Shown: positions 32,920 through 43,327, numbered from the stretch's first letter. The stretch: 64,000 nt of DNA from Acidobacteriota bacterium (GCA_016718135.1 JADKEF010000001.1:555001-619000); one strand, 5' to 3'. Numbers and translations are program-made. Notes: generated from the letters alone by a model not told the origin.

Positions 32920-34875
32920 TTAAGATGCCCGGCTCGAACGCTCGGCCGTGATCTTTTCCTTAAATTCATCGAGCGACATCGCACCGACATCACCCTGTTT
33001 ACGCTCGCGAACGGCAACCTGCCCGTTTTCGAGTTCCTGATCGCCAAGGATCAGCATATACGGTATCTTTTGCATTTGAGCATCCCGTATTTTCGCCCCG
33101 ATCTTATCAGATTTCGTGTTCGACTCCACCCGGAAGCCTGATTTTCGCAACTCCGAAGCAACAGAATCAGCATAATCATTGATTCGATCCGTGATCGGCA
33201 GCACCGTGACCTGCACCGGAGCGAGCCAAAGAGGGAACGCACCGGCGTAATGTTCGATCAGCACGCCAAAGAACCTTTCGATCGAACCGAACAACGCCCG
33301 GTGGATCATAAATGGGCGGTGTTTAAGATTGTCGTCGCCCGTGTATTCCAGCTCGAAACGCTCGGGCAGATTGAAATCTAGCTGAATTGTACCGAGCTGC
33401 CACACGCGTCCGATCGCATCTTCGATCTTGATATCGATCTTGGGCCCGTAAAAAGCGGCTTCGCCCTCGATGCGTTCGTAGGTGATATTTCGCTCGCGAA
33501 GTGCCTGTGCCAGTGATTCTTCCGCACTTGCCCAGTCTTCATCCGCACCGAGATAGCCTTTATTCTCGGCACCGCCGCGAACTGACAGCTCAAATTTCAC
33601 CTTATCAAATCCGTAAGTATCAAAGACCTTGATGGCGAAATCCAAACAATCCGCAACCTCAGCCTGAACCTGATCCGGCCGAACAAAAAGATGTGCATCA
33701 TCAACCGAAAATCCGCGAACACGCATCAAGCCATGGAGCGTACCCGACAATTCGGCACGATAAACTGTGCCCATTTCCGAATATCGCTGCGGCAGATCGC
33801 GGTACGAACGAGGTGAAGATTTGTAAATGCCGATATGGAACGGACAATTCATCGGCTTCAGCCGATATTCCTCGTCCTCGATGCTCGTCGGAGCATACAT
33901 TCCGTCGGCGTAATTCTCTTCGTGGCCGCTGATGGTCCAGAGCTTGCGCTTGGCGATGTGGGGCGTGAAAACAAAGCTGTAACCACGCTGTTCAAGCTCT
34001 TCGCGTAACAACCGCTCCATTTCCATCCGTACGATCCCGCCTTTCGGGTGCCACAAGATCAAGCCCTGGCCATAATCATCGTCTATTGAAAACAGATCTA
34101 GTTCGCGTCCAAGCTTGCGGTGATCGCGTTTTTCGGCTTCTTCACGCTGTTTGACCCAGGCGTCGAGTTCTTCCTGCGTCGCAAAAGCAGTTCCGTAAAT
34201 ACGCTGCATCTGCTCGCGTTCGGCGTCGCCTTTCCAGTACGCACCCGAAAGAGCTAACAGCTTGAAAGCCTTCAGTTTACCGGTGTGCTGAACGTGTGGT
34301 CCGAGGCAGAAATCTATGAACGGCGAACCGTCGATGTGATAGATCGTTGCCGATCCATCGACTTTTTCATCGATCAACTCGCATTTAAGCGGCTCTTCGC
34401 GGCCTTTGAACAGGTCGAGAATCGCTGCTTTCTCGACGACTTCGCGGCGATAGCGAAGATCGCCTTTCGCCATCTGCTTCATCTTCTTCTCGATGACGGG
34501 CAGATCGTCCTCGGTCAGGTTCCGCGGAGCGATTATGTCGTAATAGAAACCGTAACGCGGGTCTTCCATCAAAGCCGGGCCAACACCAAGCTTTGTTCCC
34601 GGGAATAGATCCAAAACAGCAGCAGCAAGCAAATGAGCGGTCGAATGACGCAAAACCTCAAGCCCGTCACGTGTATCCGAAGTGATCGCCTCGATCGACA
34701 ATACTTCGTCCGTCGCGTCGAGTTCGCGATTCAGGTCGACTTCCTCGCCGTTAACTTTGGCGGCAAGAGCCTTCTTCAAAACATCGCGGTCAAACACCTT
34801 TATAGCGTCAATGGCCGTCGCAGGCGCAGGTATGGCCTGTTGTTTATCTCCGAATTTTACGTTTAGTTCGCTCAT
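32920..34875 (-). CDS. thrS: Threonyl-tRNA synthetase
   Basis: A class II synthetase of about 651 residues. I prefer ATG 34875 (MSELNVKFGDKQQAIPAPAT) to the GTG at 34893. Domains in order: TGS (1-60); editing domain with HSTAHLLAAAVLDLFPGTKL and the zinc-type motif IDFCLGPHVQHT; catalytic core with RMEMERLLREELEQRGYSFV, YRLKPMNCPFHIGIYKSSPR (zinc Cys in MNCPFH), GTVYRAELSGTLHGLMRVRG, and motif 3 RPFMIHRALFGSIERFFGVL; anticodon-binding domain from about 545. infC starts 26 bases downstream, giving the classic thrS-infC-rpmI-rplT order. Confidence 0.97.
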   Translation of the reverse strand: MSELNVKFGDKQQAIPAPATAIDAIKVFDRDVLKKALAAKVNGEEVDLNRELDATDEVLSIEAITSDTRDGLEVLRHSTAHLLAAAVLDLFPGTKLGVGPALMEDPRYGFYYDIIAPRNLTEDDLPVIEKKMKQMAKGDLRYRREVVEKAAILDLFKGREEPLKCELIDEKVDGSATIYHIDGSPFIDFCLGPHVQHTGKLKAFKLLALSGAYWKGDAEREQMQRIYGTAFATQEELDAWVKQREEAEKRDHRKLGRELDLFSIDDDYGQGLILWHPKGGIVRMEMERLLREELEQRGYSFVFTPHIAKRKLWTISGHEENYADGMYAPTSIEDEEYRLKPMNCPFHIGIYKSSPRSYRDLPQRYSEMGTVYRAELSGTLHGLMRVRGFSVDDAHLFVRPDQVQAEVADCLDFAIKVFDTYGFDKVKFELSVRGGAENKGYLGADEDWASAEESLAQALRERNITYERIEGEAAFYGPKIDIKIEDAIGRVWQLGTIQLDFNLPERFELEYTGDDNLKHRPFMIHRALFGSIERFFGVLIEHYAGAFPLWLAPVQVTVLPITDRINDYADSVASELRKSGFRVESNTKSDKIGAKIRDAQMQKIPYMLILGDQELENGQVAVRERKQGDVGAMSLDEFKEKITAERSSRAS

Positions 34876-35143
34876 TGTTGTGTAAATAGTCACTCGTCGA
34901 TAGTTTCATCTATCAACGACATACAGATAAGCTGTAACGAAAACTTTCCGTCACCCCTATCAATTCCTATTTACTGTTAACGATTTACTCGTTCGTCCTA
35001 CTACTAAAATAGATTTGATCCGATAAGAGCGACTTTGCTTTGCAGGATCCGAAGAAACTGCGATTGTCACGCCATTAGAAGCGTGTCGTAGTAGTTATAA
35101 AAACAGCAAAGTTCTTCGTTAGCATCTTATCGAAAAATATAAA

Positions 35144-35219
35144 TGGTAGTCTCTAGCAGACTCGAACTGCTGACCCCTACCTTGTCAAGGTAGTGCTCTA
35201 CCAACTGAGCTAAGAGACT
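35144..35219 (-). tRNA. tRNA-Val (anticodon GAC), CCA encoded
   Basis: The acceptor AGTCTCT pairs with AGAGACT, then A and CCA. The anticodon stem CTACC/GGTAG encloses TTGACAA, anticodon GAC (codon GUC). The T arm is AGCAG-TTCGAGT-CTGCT. The 268 bases between it and thrS hold no gene; no T-box motif was found there. Confidence 0.93.
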
Positions 35220-35306
35220 ATACCTCGTCTTTTCAAGAGAAAAGCGAACGTAAAGAATGCCAAACGGTAGGGAAAGTGTCAAGGCTAGCGCTGCGGAGCC
35301 GAGCGA

Positions 35307-35549
35307 TTATATACCGCCCTCAACAATACTCCAGATCTGAGCTTCCGGCACGAAGATCGGTTTGTCTAAGATTTCCAGCATTAGAGTTTGGGCGGCTTGG
35401 TCGTACCTGGCTCGCATTTTCACGCCCATAGGAGCTTTTATTTCGACATCGTCGCCCTCCGGAACGTCTACGCCAAACTTTTTCATTTTTCCGCGAAAGC
35501 CATCTAGTTTTTCGCGGGTGATGTCTGTCAACTCTTTTGTATTTGCCAT
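35307..35549 (-). CDS. Small conserved-looking protein of unknown function
   Basis: An 80-residue soluble protein, MANTKELTDITREKLDGFRG-KMKKFGVDVPEGDDVEIKAP, ending LMLEILDKPIFVPEAQIWSI-VEGGI. It has a helical N-terminus and a beta-rich C-terminal half, no cysteines, no signal peptide. A convincing start context and regular codon use support it as real. It lies between tRNA-Val and the formimidoylglutamase-like gene with no obvious partner. Confidence 0.6.
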   Translation of the reverse strand: MANTKELTDITREKLDGFRGKMKKFGVDVPEGDDVEIKAPMGVKMRARYDQAAQTLMLEILDKPIFVPEAQIWSIVEGGI

Positions 35550-35666
35550 TTATGATCTGTGTCTCTCTGTTTAAAGTCCCCTTCTAATGGTGTCAATTAA
35601 TAGCTACCAGAACACGCCAAACTTGTCAGTGCGGTGAACAACCCAACACTTCCCCAACCCCGCCCG

Positions 35667-36620
35667 CTACACTATACCGGTACAGAATCGGTGCATTCCG
35701 ATCGCGACAAGCTTCGTCGTGCGGTCATCGACGTCGTATTGTGGATTTACTTCGGTAAATTCGATGATCTTTGTATTGGCTAGCGAGGCAGCGTATTTGA
35801 CGAGTTGGATGAACTCTCCGGCTCGTAAGCCGAGCGGCGATGGAGCTGAGGTTCCCGGTGCGTCCGCAGACCTGACTGCGTCGATGTCGAAGCCGAAAAA
35901 TGTGTTGAGCGATGAGCTGTGGCCGATGAATTTCTGTCTAATCTGCTCCTTAAGCTCGACATCCGCCTCGGTGCGGGATCGGAGGATCTCGAGGCTTATG
36001 CGGTGGACACCCAGGTCGCGGATATACTCGTAGTAGACCGGCGAGCAGAAATGCGATTGGAAGCCGACCTCGTAAAAATAGCTCGGCAGCAAGAGCTTCT
36101 CATCCAATAGCTGACGAAATTGCGTCCCGCTATTTCGCTCATCCGAAATTCGAACGTCGAGGTGCGAGTCTATGTTTACGCCGATCCACCATTCCGGGCC
36201 AAACACGTCAGCCATAGCGGCGCCATCAGGATAGGAAATATCATTACCACCACCGAGAACGATCACGCGTTTTCCGTCACGCAGAAGCTGGGCAACAACT
36301 GCGGCGTGGTTATCATGTGTTTCTTCTAGCGTGGCTTCTATCTTCAGATTGCCTAGGTCAAAGATCGATTTCCTGATGTTAAAGGTCGTAAGTCTATAAA
36401 ACTGCTTGCGGATCGCATCCGGAGCAGCTGCGGCTCCGGCTCGTCCACGATTTCGCCGAACGCCCTCGTCCTGAGGGCAACCGAGGATCACAACGGCGGC
36501 AGCCGCATATTGATCCTCAGTTGTGCGAACAATATCGCCCACTCGCGGATCGTTCGGGTCATTCCTAGATGCATAGAGTTCAACATCAGGGCGGGTCGTG
36601 AGCTCAAATATTTCTCTCAT
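35667..36620 (-). CDS. hutG: Arginase-family formimidoylglutamase-like hydrolase
   Basis: A 317-residue ureohydrolase-fold protein. I choose ATG 36620 (MREIFELTTRPDVELYASRN), which has AGGA four bases upstream; an open frame extends to 36656. Metal-binding motifs: VIVLGGGNDISYPDG, where arginases have GGGH or GGDH; VNIDSHLDVR (usual DAHxD region); and FFGFDIDAVRSADAPGTSAP. The His-to-Asn change in the first motif is seen in some formimidoylglutamase-like proteins. Three other hut genes lie within 11 kb, so the likely job is the last step of histidine degradation, formimidoylglutamate to glutamate plus formamide. Confidence 0.8.
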   Translation of the reverse strand: MREIFELTTRPDVELYASRNDPNDPRVGDIVRTTEDQYAAAAVVILGCPQDEGVRRNRGRAGAAAAPDAIRKQFYRLTTFNIRKSIFDLGNLKIEATLEETHDNHAAVVAQLLRDGKRVIVLGGGNDISYPDGAAMADVFGPEWWIGVNIDSHLDVRISDERNSGTQFRQLLDEKLLLPSYFYEVGFQSHFCSPVYYEYIRDLGVHRISLEILRSRTEADVELKEQIRQKFIGHSSSLNTFFGFDIDAVRSADAPGTSAPSPLGLRAGEFIQLVKYAASLANTKIIEFTEVNPQYDVDDRTTKLVAIGMHRFCTGIV

Positions 36621-36721
36621 TTTCCTAAGTATTTGCCGAATTGCGACCGAAGTCAATGCCGTTTCCTTGACTTCCTATCTTGATTGGCATATCACTAGCA
36701 GTATTCAACATGGAGCCTTTA

Positions 36722-37741
36722 ATGAAACCGTTGCATCGCCCAGTTCTTACAGTTTTTTTTGCGACAATCTTTGCGGTGAGCGGTATGGGCCAGGTTGACG
36801 AGATCTGTACCGAATTTGGGTACACGCCGTCGTTGGATTCGCCGTTCGCTCAAGTTCCTTACATATTTGGACATGTTCTGGTCAAAGATGGACAGGCTGG
36901 GTCGAGGTCGAAGGTTACCGTTTCGCTCGTAGATCCCTCGCAAGCACAAAAGCGCCTAACGGTTGAGAAATCAGGCAACTATTGCTTCAAGCGTACAGGC
37001 AACTCTAGCGGCACGCTTGTGATCGAGGTGGATGGTGTCGAGGTTGCTAGACGGTCTTACGGTTCGTTCGGAGCGACGCAACTGCGTGAGGACTTTGAGG
37101 TCTCATCCCCATCCGCCGGCCGAAGCTCACCGCCGAGTCCTATCTCAGCGAAATTCTCGCACCCGCCCAACGACAAGACACTTGAGCTGTACCGGAAAGC
37201 AGCGGAAGCAGAACGCTCGAACGATGCTAGGCTCGCAATGGAATTGGTGAATGAGATAGTTAAGGCGGACCCGGCTGATTTTGTTGCTTGGGCAAAGCTT
37301 GGAGCTCTACATTTCGACCGGAAGGCGTATGTGGAGGCCGAAGGAGCATTTCGCAAGGCGATTACACTCAAACCCGAATATACCCCGGCGTGGATCAATG
37401 CCGGCAAGATCCGAATCGCCCAAAAGCAGTACGAAGCTGCCATCGAGGTCTTCAAACACATCATTTCGATCGACCCGACACTAGCTCGTGCTCACCAACT
37501 ACTGGGCGAATCTTACCTAATGACCAAGCAAGGTACGTTCGGAGTAGAAGCTTTGAACAACGCCCTGGTGCTCGATCCGATCGGCATGGCGGATTGTCAC
37601 CTCCAACTTGCCCACCTTTATGAACTTGCGGGAGCCAAACCGCTCGCGGCGAAAGAATATGCTGAGTTTCTGAAGAAACGGCCGGGTTATTCGGACAAGA
37701 AGAAGCTTGAGAAGTTCATAAAAGATAATCCGGCCAAATAG
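36722..37741 (+). CDS. Secreted TPR-repeat protein
   Basis: A 339-residue exported protein. The ATG at 36722 gives a good signal peptide (MKPLHRPVLTVFFATIFAVS); the upstream open frame from 36680 does not. After a beta-rich N-terminal domain with a pair of cysteines (DEICTEFGY, GNYCFKR), a Pro/Ser linker leads to tandem TPR repeats from about residue 145: AWAKLGALHFDRKAYVEAEG, AWINAGKIRIAQKQYEAAIE, AHQLLGESYLMTKQGTFGVE and CHLQLAHLYELAGAKPLAAK. TPRs bind partner proteins. It is divergent from the formimidoylglutamase-like gene. Confidence 0.8.
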   Translation: MKPLHRPVLTVFFATIFAVSGMGQVDEICTEFGYTPSLDSPFAQVPYIFGHVLVKDGQAGSRSKVTVSLVDPSQAQKRLTVEKSGNYCFKRTGNSSGTLVIEVDGVEVARRSYGSFGATQLREDFEVSSPSAGRSSPPSPISAKFSHPPNDKTLELYRKAAEAERSNDARLAMELVNEIVKADPADFVAWAKLGALHFDRKAYVEAEGAFRKAITLKPEYTPAWINAGKIRIAQKQYEAAIEVFKHIISIDPTLARAHQLLGESYLMTKQGTFGVEALNNALVLDPIGMADCHLQLAHLYELAGAKPLAAKEYAEFLKKRPGYSDKKKLEKFIKDNPAK

Positions 37742-37947
37742 AACGTCTTAAATATTTTCGAGGGGAACCCTGGACACTAGAAAGGGGTTGAACATCGCTT
37801 TTGGCGGTTATCTGACGATGCAGGAAGAGCAGGGCCGCATGCAATGCTGAGGAAACATGAATAACTCCAGCTTTGCTCCACAAAAAATGTAGTATCGACC
37901 CTGCTTGGGAAGTGAAAAGTTCGAATCGATCAGGAAATCCTGAAAGT

Positions 37948-37967
37948 TTGCCAACCAAAGTTGGCAA
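37948..37967. repeat. Short perfect hairpin between convergent genes
   Basis: TTGCCAAC-CAAA-GTTGGCAA forms an 8-bp stem with a 4-base loop, preceded by a second small palindrome TCAGGA-AA-TCCTGA. There is no T tract. The rest of the 255-base gap between the TPR gene and the small membrane protein shows nothing recognisable. Confidence 0.5.
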
Positions 37968-37996
37968 TATCATTCTTCGAATTGCTCATCGAGGAT

Positions 37997-38317
37997 TTAC
38001 GATGTAATGATACCGAACAAAAACATCAAGATGACCGCAATGAGGAACGATATTCCCCAAAAGATTGGGACCTCCCGCTTCACGAATATTCTCCAGAAGA
38101 GATAAGGAATCAAGGGAGCAGCAAGAGCCATACTTGCCATCAATGCGAGGCCCCCGAGTCCCTTTATCCCCCGATATCTGATTTCGTCTCTTGCTGTGCC
38201 AGGGAATAGATCGATCAGGAATGCGCAGATCGCCAGAGCACTTACCACCGTCAGATAAAACCCACGAAGGGTTAAACCTATTGTGATTGGATAGTCTTTT
38301 TGGACGGTTTCGAACAT
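37997..38317 (-). CDS. Small membrane protein coupled to hutU
   Basis: A 106-residue protein with three predicted transmembrane helices (VVSALAICAFLIDLF, GGLALMASMALAAPLIPYLF and IFWGISFLIAVILMFLFGII). The ATG at 38317 overlaps the hutU stop codon as TGATG, so translation is probably coupled. It is not recognised as a family. The position suggests a link to hutU only by co-expression; a role in histidine or urocanate transport is unlikely given its small size. Confidence 0.65.
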   Translation of the reverse strand: MFETVQKDYPITIGLTLRGFYLTVVSALAICAFLIDLFPGTARDEIRYRGIKGLGGLALMASMALAAPLIPYLFWRIFVKREVPIFWGISFLIAVILMFLFGIITS

Positions 38318-39969
38318 CACGTAGCTGTCATGGGCAATACCACGCCATTCTCCATAGCAAACTCTGTAGCTTCTTCGTAACCTGCGTCAGCATGTCTGAT
38401 CACGCCCATTCCGGGGTCTGTTGTAAGAACTCTCTCGATCCTTTTGGCGGCTTCGGGCGTGCCGTCGGCTACGATTACCTGGCCGGCGTGGAGCGAATAG
38501 CCGATGCCGACGCCGCCGCCGTGGTGGAGCGAGACCCAGGTGGCTCCGCCGGCGACGTTTATCATGGCGTTGAGATAGACCCAGTCGGCGATGGCGTCGG
38601 AGCCATCTTTCATGGATTCTGTCTCGCGGTTGGGCGAGGCGACGCTGCCGCAGTCGAGATGGTCGCGGCCGATGACGATCGGAGCTTTTAGCTCGCCGCT
38701 GGCGACCATTTCGTTGAGTTTTAGACCTGCTTTTGCCCTTGCACCGTAGCCGAGCCAGCAGATGCGTGCAGGCAGGCCCTGGAATTCAACATTTTCCTGC
38801 GCCATCGTCAGCCATTTGGCGAGATGGTCGTCTTCAGGGAAGAGATTCATGATAGCTTCGTCGGTTTTGTAAATGTCCTCTTTGTCGCCGGAGAGAGCGA
38901 CCCAGCGGAACGGGCCTTTGCCTTCGCAAAAGAGGGGGCGAATGTAAGCCGGAACGAATCCGGGATAGTCGAAGGCGTTCGACACGCCATTGTCTTTGGC
39001 TCTTTGTCTTAGATTATTGCCGTAATCAAAAACGATCGCCCCGCGACGCTGGAATTCAAGCATCGCTTCGACGTGCTTTGCCATCGAGTCCATAGCGGCT
39101 TGTTCGTACGCGATTTGATCTGATTTGCGGAACTCAGCGGCCTGATCGACATCGAAGCCAACGGGAATGTACCCCATCAAAACGTCGTGAGCAGAGGTCT
39201 GATCAGTGACCACGTCCGGAATAATTCCCCGTTCGAGCAATTGCCAAAGAACCTCGGCGGCGTTACCGAGGAGAGCGATCGATTTTGCTTCCTTCGCTGC
39301 GACCGCCGCGTTGACGAGGGCTAGAGCATCGTCGAGATCCTTCGCCGCGACATCAACCTGTTTCAGCTGTAACCGCCGCTCTATCCGCCACGGATCGACA
39401 TCGACGAGCAGCCCGATGCCGCCATTAAACGTGATCGCCTGAGCCTGAGCTCCGCCCATTTCGCCGAGTCCGGCGGTAAGTACGAATCTTCCGCTAAGAT
39501 CGCCCCAACCGTGCTGCCTCGCGAGAGATCCAAACGTTTCGTAAGTGCCCTGCAAAATCCCTTGCGTGCCGATGTATATCCACGAGCCAGCCGTCATCTG
39601 CCCGTACATCATCAGCCCGTCGCGTTCGTATTGGTCAAACTGTTCCTGAGTCGCCCAATGCGGGACGATGTTTGAATTGGCAAGCAGAACGCGCGGAGCA
39701 TCAGAGTGCGATTTGAAAACACCGACCGGCTTTCCTGACTGGATCATCAACGTCTCGTCCTCGTTTAACTCACGCAGGCTCTTCAATATCGCATCGAACG
39801 ATTCCCAATTCCGCGCCGCCTTGCCGCGTCCGCCATACACGATCAAATTATCCGGATCGAACGCCACTTCGGCGTCGAGATTGTTCTGTATCATCCGATA
39901 CGCGGCTTCGATCAGCCAGTTTTTGCATGAAAGTTCGTTACCGGTCGGGGCTTTTACAGGTCTTGACAT
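38317..39969 (-). CDS. hutU: Urocanate hydratase
   Basis: A 550-residue enzyme of the histidine utilisation pathway that converts urocanate to imidazolonepropionate using NAD as electrophile. Matching segments include NWESFDAILKSLRELNEDE, QGILQGTYETFGSLARQHG, GLGEMGGAQAQAITFNGG, the late GRDHLDCGSVASPNRETESM (active-site Cys region), and NVAGGATWVSLHHGGGVGIG. The length is typical (550-560). It heads a two-gene unit with the small membrane protein and is divergent from the DUF2339 gene, separate from hutI and hutH on the opposite strand. Confidence 0.96.
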   Translation of the reverse strand: MSRPVKAPTGNELSCKNWLIEAAYRMIQNNLDAEVAFDPDNLIVYGGRGKAARNWESFDAILKSLRELNEDETLMIQSGKPVGVFKSHSDAPRVLLANSNIVPHWATQEQFDQYERDGLMMYGQMTAGSWIYIGTQGILQGTYETFGSLARQHGWGDLSGRFVLTAGLGEMGGAQAQAITFNGGIGLLVDVDPWRIERRLQLKQVDVAAKDLDDALALVNAAVAAKEAKSIALLGNAAEVLWQLLERGIIPDVVTDQTSAHDVLMGYIPVGFDVDQAAEFRKSDQIAYEQAAMDSMAKHVEAMLEFQRRGAIVFDYGNNLRQRAKDNGVSNAFDYPGFVPAYIRPLFCEGKGPFRWVALSGDKEDIYKTDEAIMNLFPEDDHLAKWLTMAQENVEFQGLPARICWLGYGARAKAGLKLNEMVASGELKAPIVIGRDHLDCGSVASPNRETESMKDGSDAIADWVYLNAMINVAGGATWVSLHHGGGVGIGYSLHAGQVIVADGTPEAAKRIERVLTTDPGMGVIRHADAGYEEATEFAMENGVVLPMTAT

Positions 39970-40069
39970 AGTGAGGGTTGATTTCTTTTGTTTAATAAAT
40001 ACATAAGCTACAATCGGTTCAGTAGTTTGGCAAATCCGTCGACCGGTAGACGTCGCTTTTTTTCGAAGT

Positions 40070-42819
40070 ATGTCCGATCTCGACCCAACAATTGCCGCCC
40101 TCGAAGCCCGGCTGGACAGTCTCGTGCGAACGCAGATCGACTTTCAAGTCGAGGTTACGGCGATTCGAAAGGAATTGTCTCGGCTGCGAGGGGCTCAGCG
40201 TCCCGAGAGTCAACCTTTCGCGCGGCCCCAGTCGGTGACGCCACCATCGCCTCCGCAACAGCATCAGCAACCGTCGCCACCACCACCCGTAACCGAACGA
40301 CAGAATCCGCGCGAAGCTGATCCGCCAGCCTTTGGTTCATATCAAAGACAGGCCAAGGCTGCCGAAGCTGAGCCCGCGACCGGCAAGTACACAAGGTATT
40401 TCAACAATTACGTTGACAACGCACGCGGTGATCTGGAGAAGTTCATTGGCGAAAATCTTATCAGTAAGATTGGCATCATTGTTCTCATACTCGGAGTAGG
40501 GATCGGAGCCAAATACGCCATCGATAATGAGCTTGTCAGCCCTTTGGCTCGGATCGTGATCGGTTACGTCTTTGGCTTTGGCCTTGTCGGTCTGGCTGTC
40601 TGGATTAAGGTGAAATATCTAAAGTTTAGTGCTGTGCTGCTAAGCGGCGGTATGGCGATCTTGTATTTCATCACCTACTTCGCCTACTCCGCCTATCAGC
40701 TTATCGACCAGCGGACGTCTTTCGCGTTGATGGTGATGTTTACGATCTTCACTGTTGTTGCGGCTGTCGTTTACAACCTGCAGGTCATAGCCCATGTGGG
40801 GCTGGTCGGAGCCTATGCGGTTCCATTCTTGCTGAGCAACGACTCGGGCAATTATCCTGCACTCTTCATTTATGTCTCATTCCTTAACGTCGGCGTTCTC
40901 GCCATTTCAGTAAAACGCTATTGGCGGCTGTTGTTCTACACTTCTTCGTTCTTTACCTGGTCGATATTCGGGCTATGGTTTGCTACTGAGTACAGTTCAG
41001 AGTCGCATCTTTACCTTGCACTCGGCACGCTTGCAGTCTTCTTTGCCATATTTTTTGCGACCAAGGTCATACACGGCGTTGTACACACCGAGAGTGACAC
41101 ACGAGAGAGTTTGATCGCGACGGTTGGTACAACGGTCATTTTTTATCTATTTTTTGCCGGGATCAGCGGGCTACAAGGTACGGCCGGCGAATACGGAGTG
41201 ATTTTCGCATCGCTGGCAGTCGCGGCACTCGCGTTGGTTCTGGTCTCGAACAAGTATATTGGCCGTTCTCTAGTCTATGTGGTATGTCCGTTCACGTGGC
41301 TGATCTTCGGAGTTTGGTTCGTCGATCGATATTCGCAGGCTGAACACTTCTTGCTCGCCGGCGTTTTTGCCTCGATCTACTTCCTCACCTTTTACGTAAC
41401 CACGCTGATATCTCGTCTCGCGACAGATAGAACGAGCCTGCCGGAGATGGCGGGAATGATGCTCACGAATTCATTCATATATTACGGACTAGGCTACTCG
41501 ATCCTTGACAGCCGTGTGGAGTTACAAAGATTTGAAGGAGTGTTTACGATAGCTCATGCCGCCTTTCACTCAGTCGTCGCACAGGTTGTCAGTCGCCTGA
41601 AAGAGAATGCTGTCGATCTCGTTCAGGTACTTACGATTTTGATAATTACGTTCGCGACCATTGCAGTGCCGGTGCAGTTCGACGGCAATTTCGTGACGCT
41701 CATATGGTCGGTCGAGGCAGCCTTATTGTTCTATTTTGGCCGGACTCGCCAGGTTCGATTCTTCGAATATTTCGCCTACCCGCTAATGTTCCTAGCGGGC
41801 TTCAGCAAATGTATCGATTGGGTCGGGGTTTACTCTGAACGCGGCTACGTCGCTCCCGAATTTGCACTGCGACCGATGGCGAACGGCGACTTGGTCACGA
41901 GCCTCGTATTTGTCGTTGCGTTTGCTTTCATTTACTTCGCAAATCGGGAGGACAATGAATCCGTACTGGATGCGTCGATGGTGAAGCCATTCGGTTATCT
42001 GACTGCAATGGCCGGGCTCTTCGCTCTCTACAACGCCTTTCGGATGGAGATCGGTAATTTCTTCCACTTGGAGGCAGCACTTCGAGGGTCGACGATCACT
42101 GGTATCCCAGATATCTTTCGATTCAATTCCGTCGCGCAGATCGACTACACGATGGTGTTTCTCATAACAGTTGCGGCGGTCAATCTACAGAAGGTGCGCT
42201 CCTGGATCGCTGCGGTTGCAAACATTGCTCTGAGCCTCGTGACAATGATCGTGTTTTTGACGATCGGGCTATATCTCCTTTTGAGCTCCGAGAAAGCTAT
42301 CTAGCCGCCTCGGCGGTTGGGATGTTCGGGCTTGATGCCGCGAATATTTTAGTGCGATATTTTTCGTATGCAATTCTTTTTGCCTTGATCTTGTCGCTCT
42401 ACGGCTATCGTCGCAGCGAAATAGTAACGAGCAAATTGAATGACAGCCTTTTGAGCGTCGCGTTTGATGCTATTCTCCACCCGAGTCTGTTGATCGTCGT
42501 TAGCTGTGAGTTGATGAACATTTCGGCCCATTTTCACGTAAGAAATGCGGATAAATACGGATTGAGTATTCTCTGGGGAGCATACGCACTCGGACTGATT
42601 GCCTTTGGTATCTGGAAAAGTAGAAAATACTTGCGCGTCTCTGGAATTGTTCTGCTGGCGATCACACTGATTAAACTGTTCTTTTTTGACATTACCGATC
42701 TGGGTACTATACCGAAGACAATACTTTTCGTGTCACTTGGCGTTTTGTTGCTATTTGTATCGTTTCTCTACAACAAATACAAAATATTTATTTTTGGCCC
42801 CGAGGCCGATGTGAAGTAG
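40070..42819 (+). CDS. DUF2339 polytopic membrane protein (one-base frameshift)
   Basis: Joining the two parts across a break at about 42291-42297 gives about 916 residues. Adding one A restores SEKSYLAAS into GMFGLDAANILVRYFSYAIL. The N-terminus has a coiled-coil segment (PTIAALEARLDSLVRTQIDF), a Pro/Gln-rich stretch (residues ~43-100), and then FIGENLISKIGIIVLILGVG, the DUF2339 signature before roughly 25 transmembrane helices. DUF2339 proteins are large inner-membrane proteins of unknown function. It may be co-transcribed with the YciI-like gene, whose start lies 9 bases downstream. Confidence 0.85.
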
Positions 42820-42828
42820 GTGCTATCA

Positions 42829-43317
42829 ATGAAGAAAACAAAAAATATCGTCGCAATTTTTGCAATGAGTGCCCTTGCGGCCATCTGTGGCTTTGCTCAG
42901 ACGCCGGAGAAACCTGCTAACCCGAACTATGATGCGGCATTGGCGGCTAAAGCCGGTGGCGACGATAGCGGGATGCGGAGCTATGTGTTTTGCATTCTAA
43001 AGACGGGTCCGAAGGACGCGTCGATCACGGATAAAAAGCAGCGTGATGAGATATTCGCGGGGCACATGGCGAACATTGGTCGTCTTGCCGGAGAAGGCAA
43101 GCTCGCGCTTGCGGGGCCGTTCGGCAAGAACGATCGGCAGTATCGCGGGATATTCATTCTCGCCGTGACAACCGTCGAGGAAGCTCAGAAACTCGTCGAT
43201 ACCGACCCTGTGATCAAATCGGGAATGATGATCGCCGAGTTAACACCGTGGTACGGCTCAGCCGCGACGATGTTGGTCAACGAAAACCATAAGAAGATCG
43301 CAGAGAAGGGGCAGTAA
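42829..43317 (+). CDS. Exported YciI-like protein
   Basis: A 162-residue protein with a signal peptide (MKKTKNIVAIFAMSALAAIC-GFAQ). The mature domain is of the YciI/YCII type: MRSYVFCILKTGPKDASITD, IFAGHMANIGRLAGEGKLAL-AGPFG, GIFILAVTTVEEAQKLVDTD. The YciI fold is a dimeric ferredoxin-like module with a His-Asp pair; His is seen in AGHMANI and Asp in TDPVI. Cytosolic YciI proteins are common; a secreted version is less so. hutI starts 10 bases after its stop, so it is probably the first or second gene of the hutI-hutH unit. Confidence 0.82.
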   Translation: MKKTKNIVAIFAMSALAAICGFAQTPEKPANPNYDAALAAKAGGDDSGMRSYVFCILKTGPKDASITDKKQRDEIFAGHMANIGRLAGEGKLALAGPFGKNDRQYRGIFILAVTTVEEAQKLVDTDPVIKSGMMIAELTPWYGSAATMLVNENHKKIAEKGQ

Positions 43318-43327
43318 CCCCGCCAAA

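Noticed and set aside
34876..35143. T-box leader upstream of thrS
   Set aside because: The conserved T-box sequence and a terminator/antiterminator pair were not found. The stretch shows no recognisable element.
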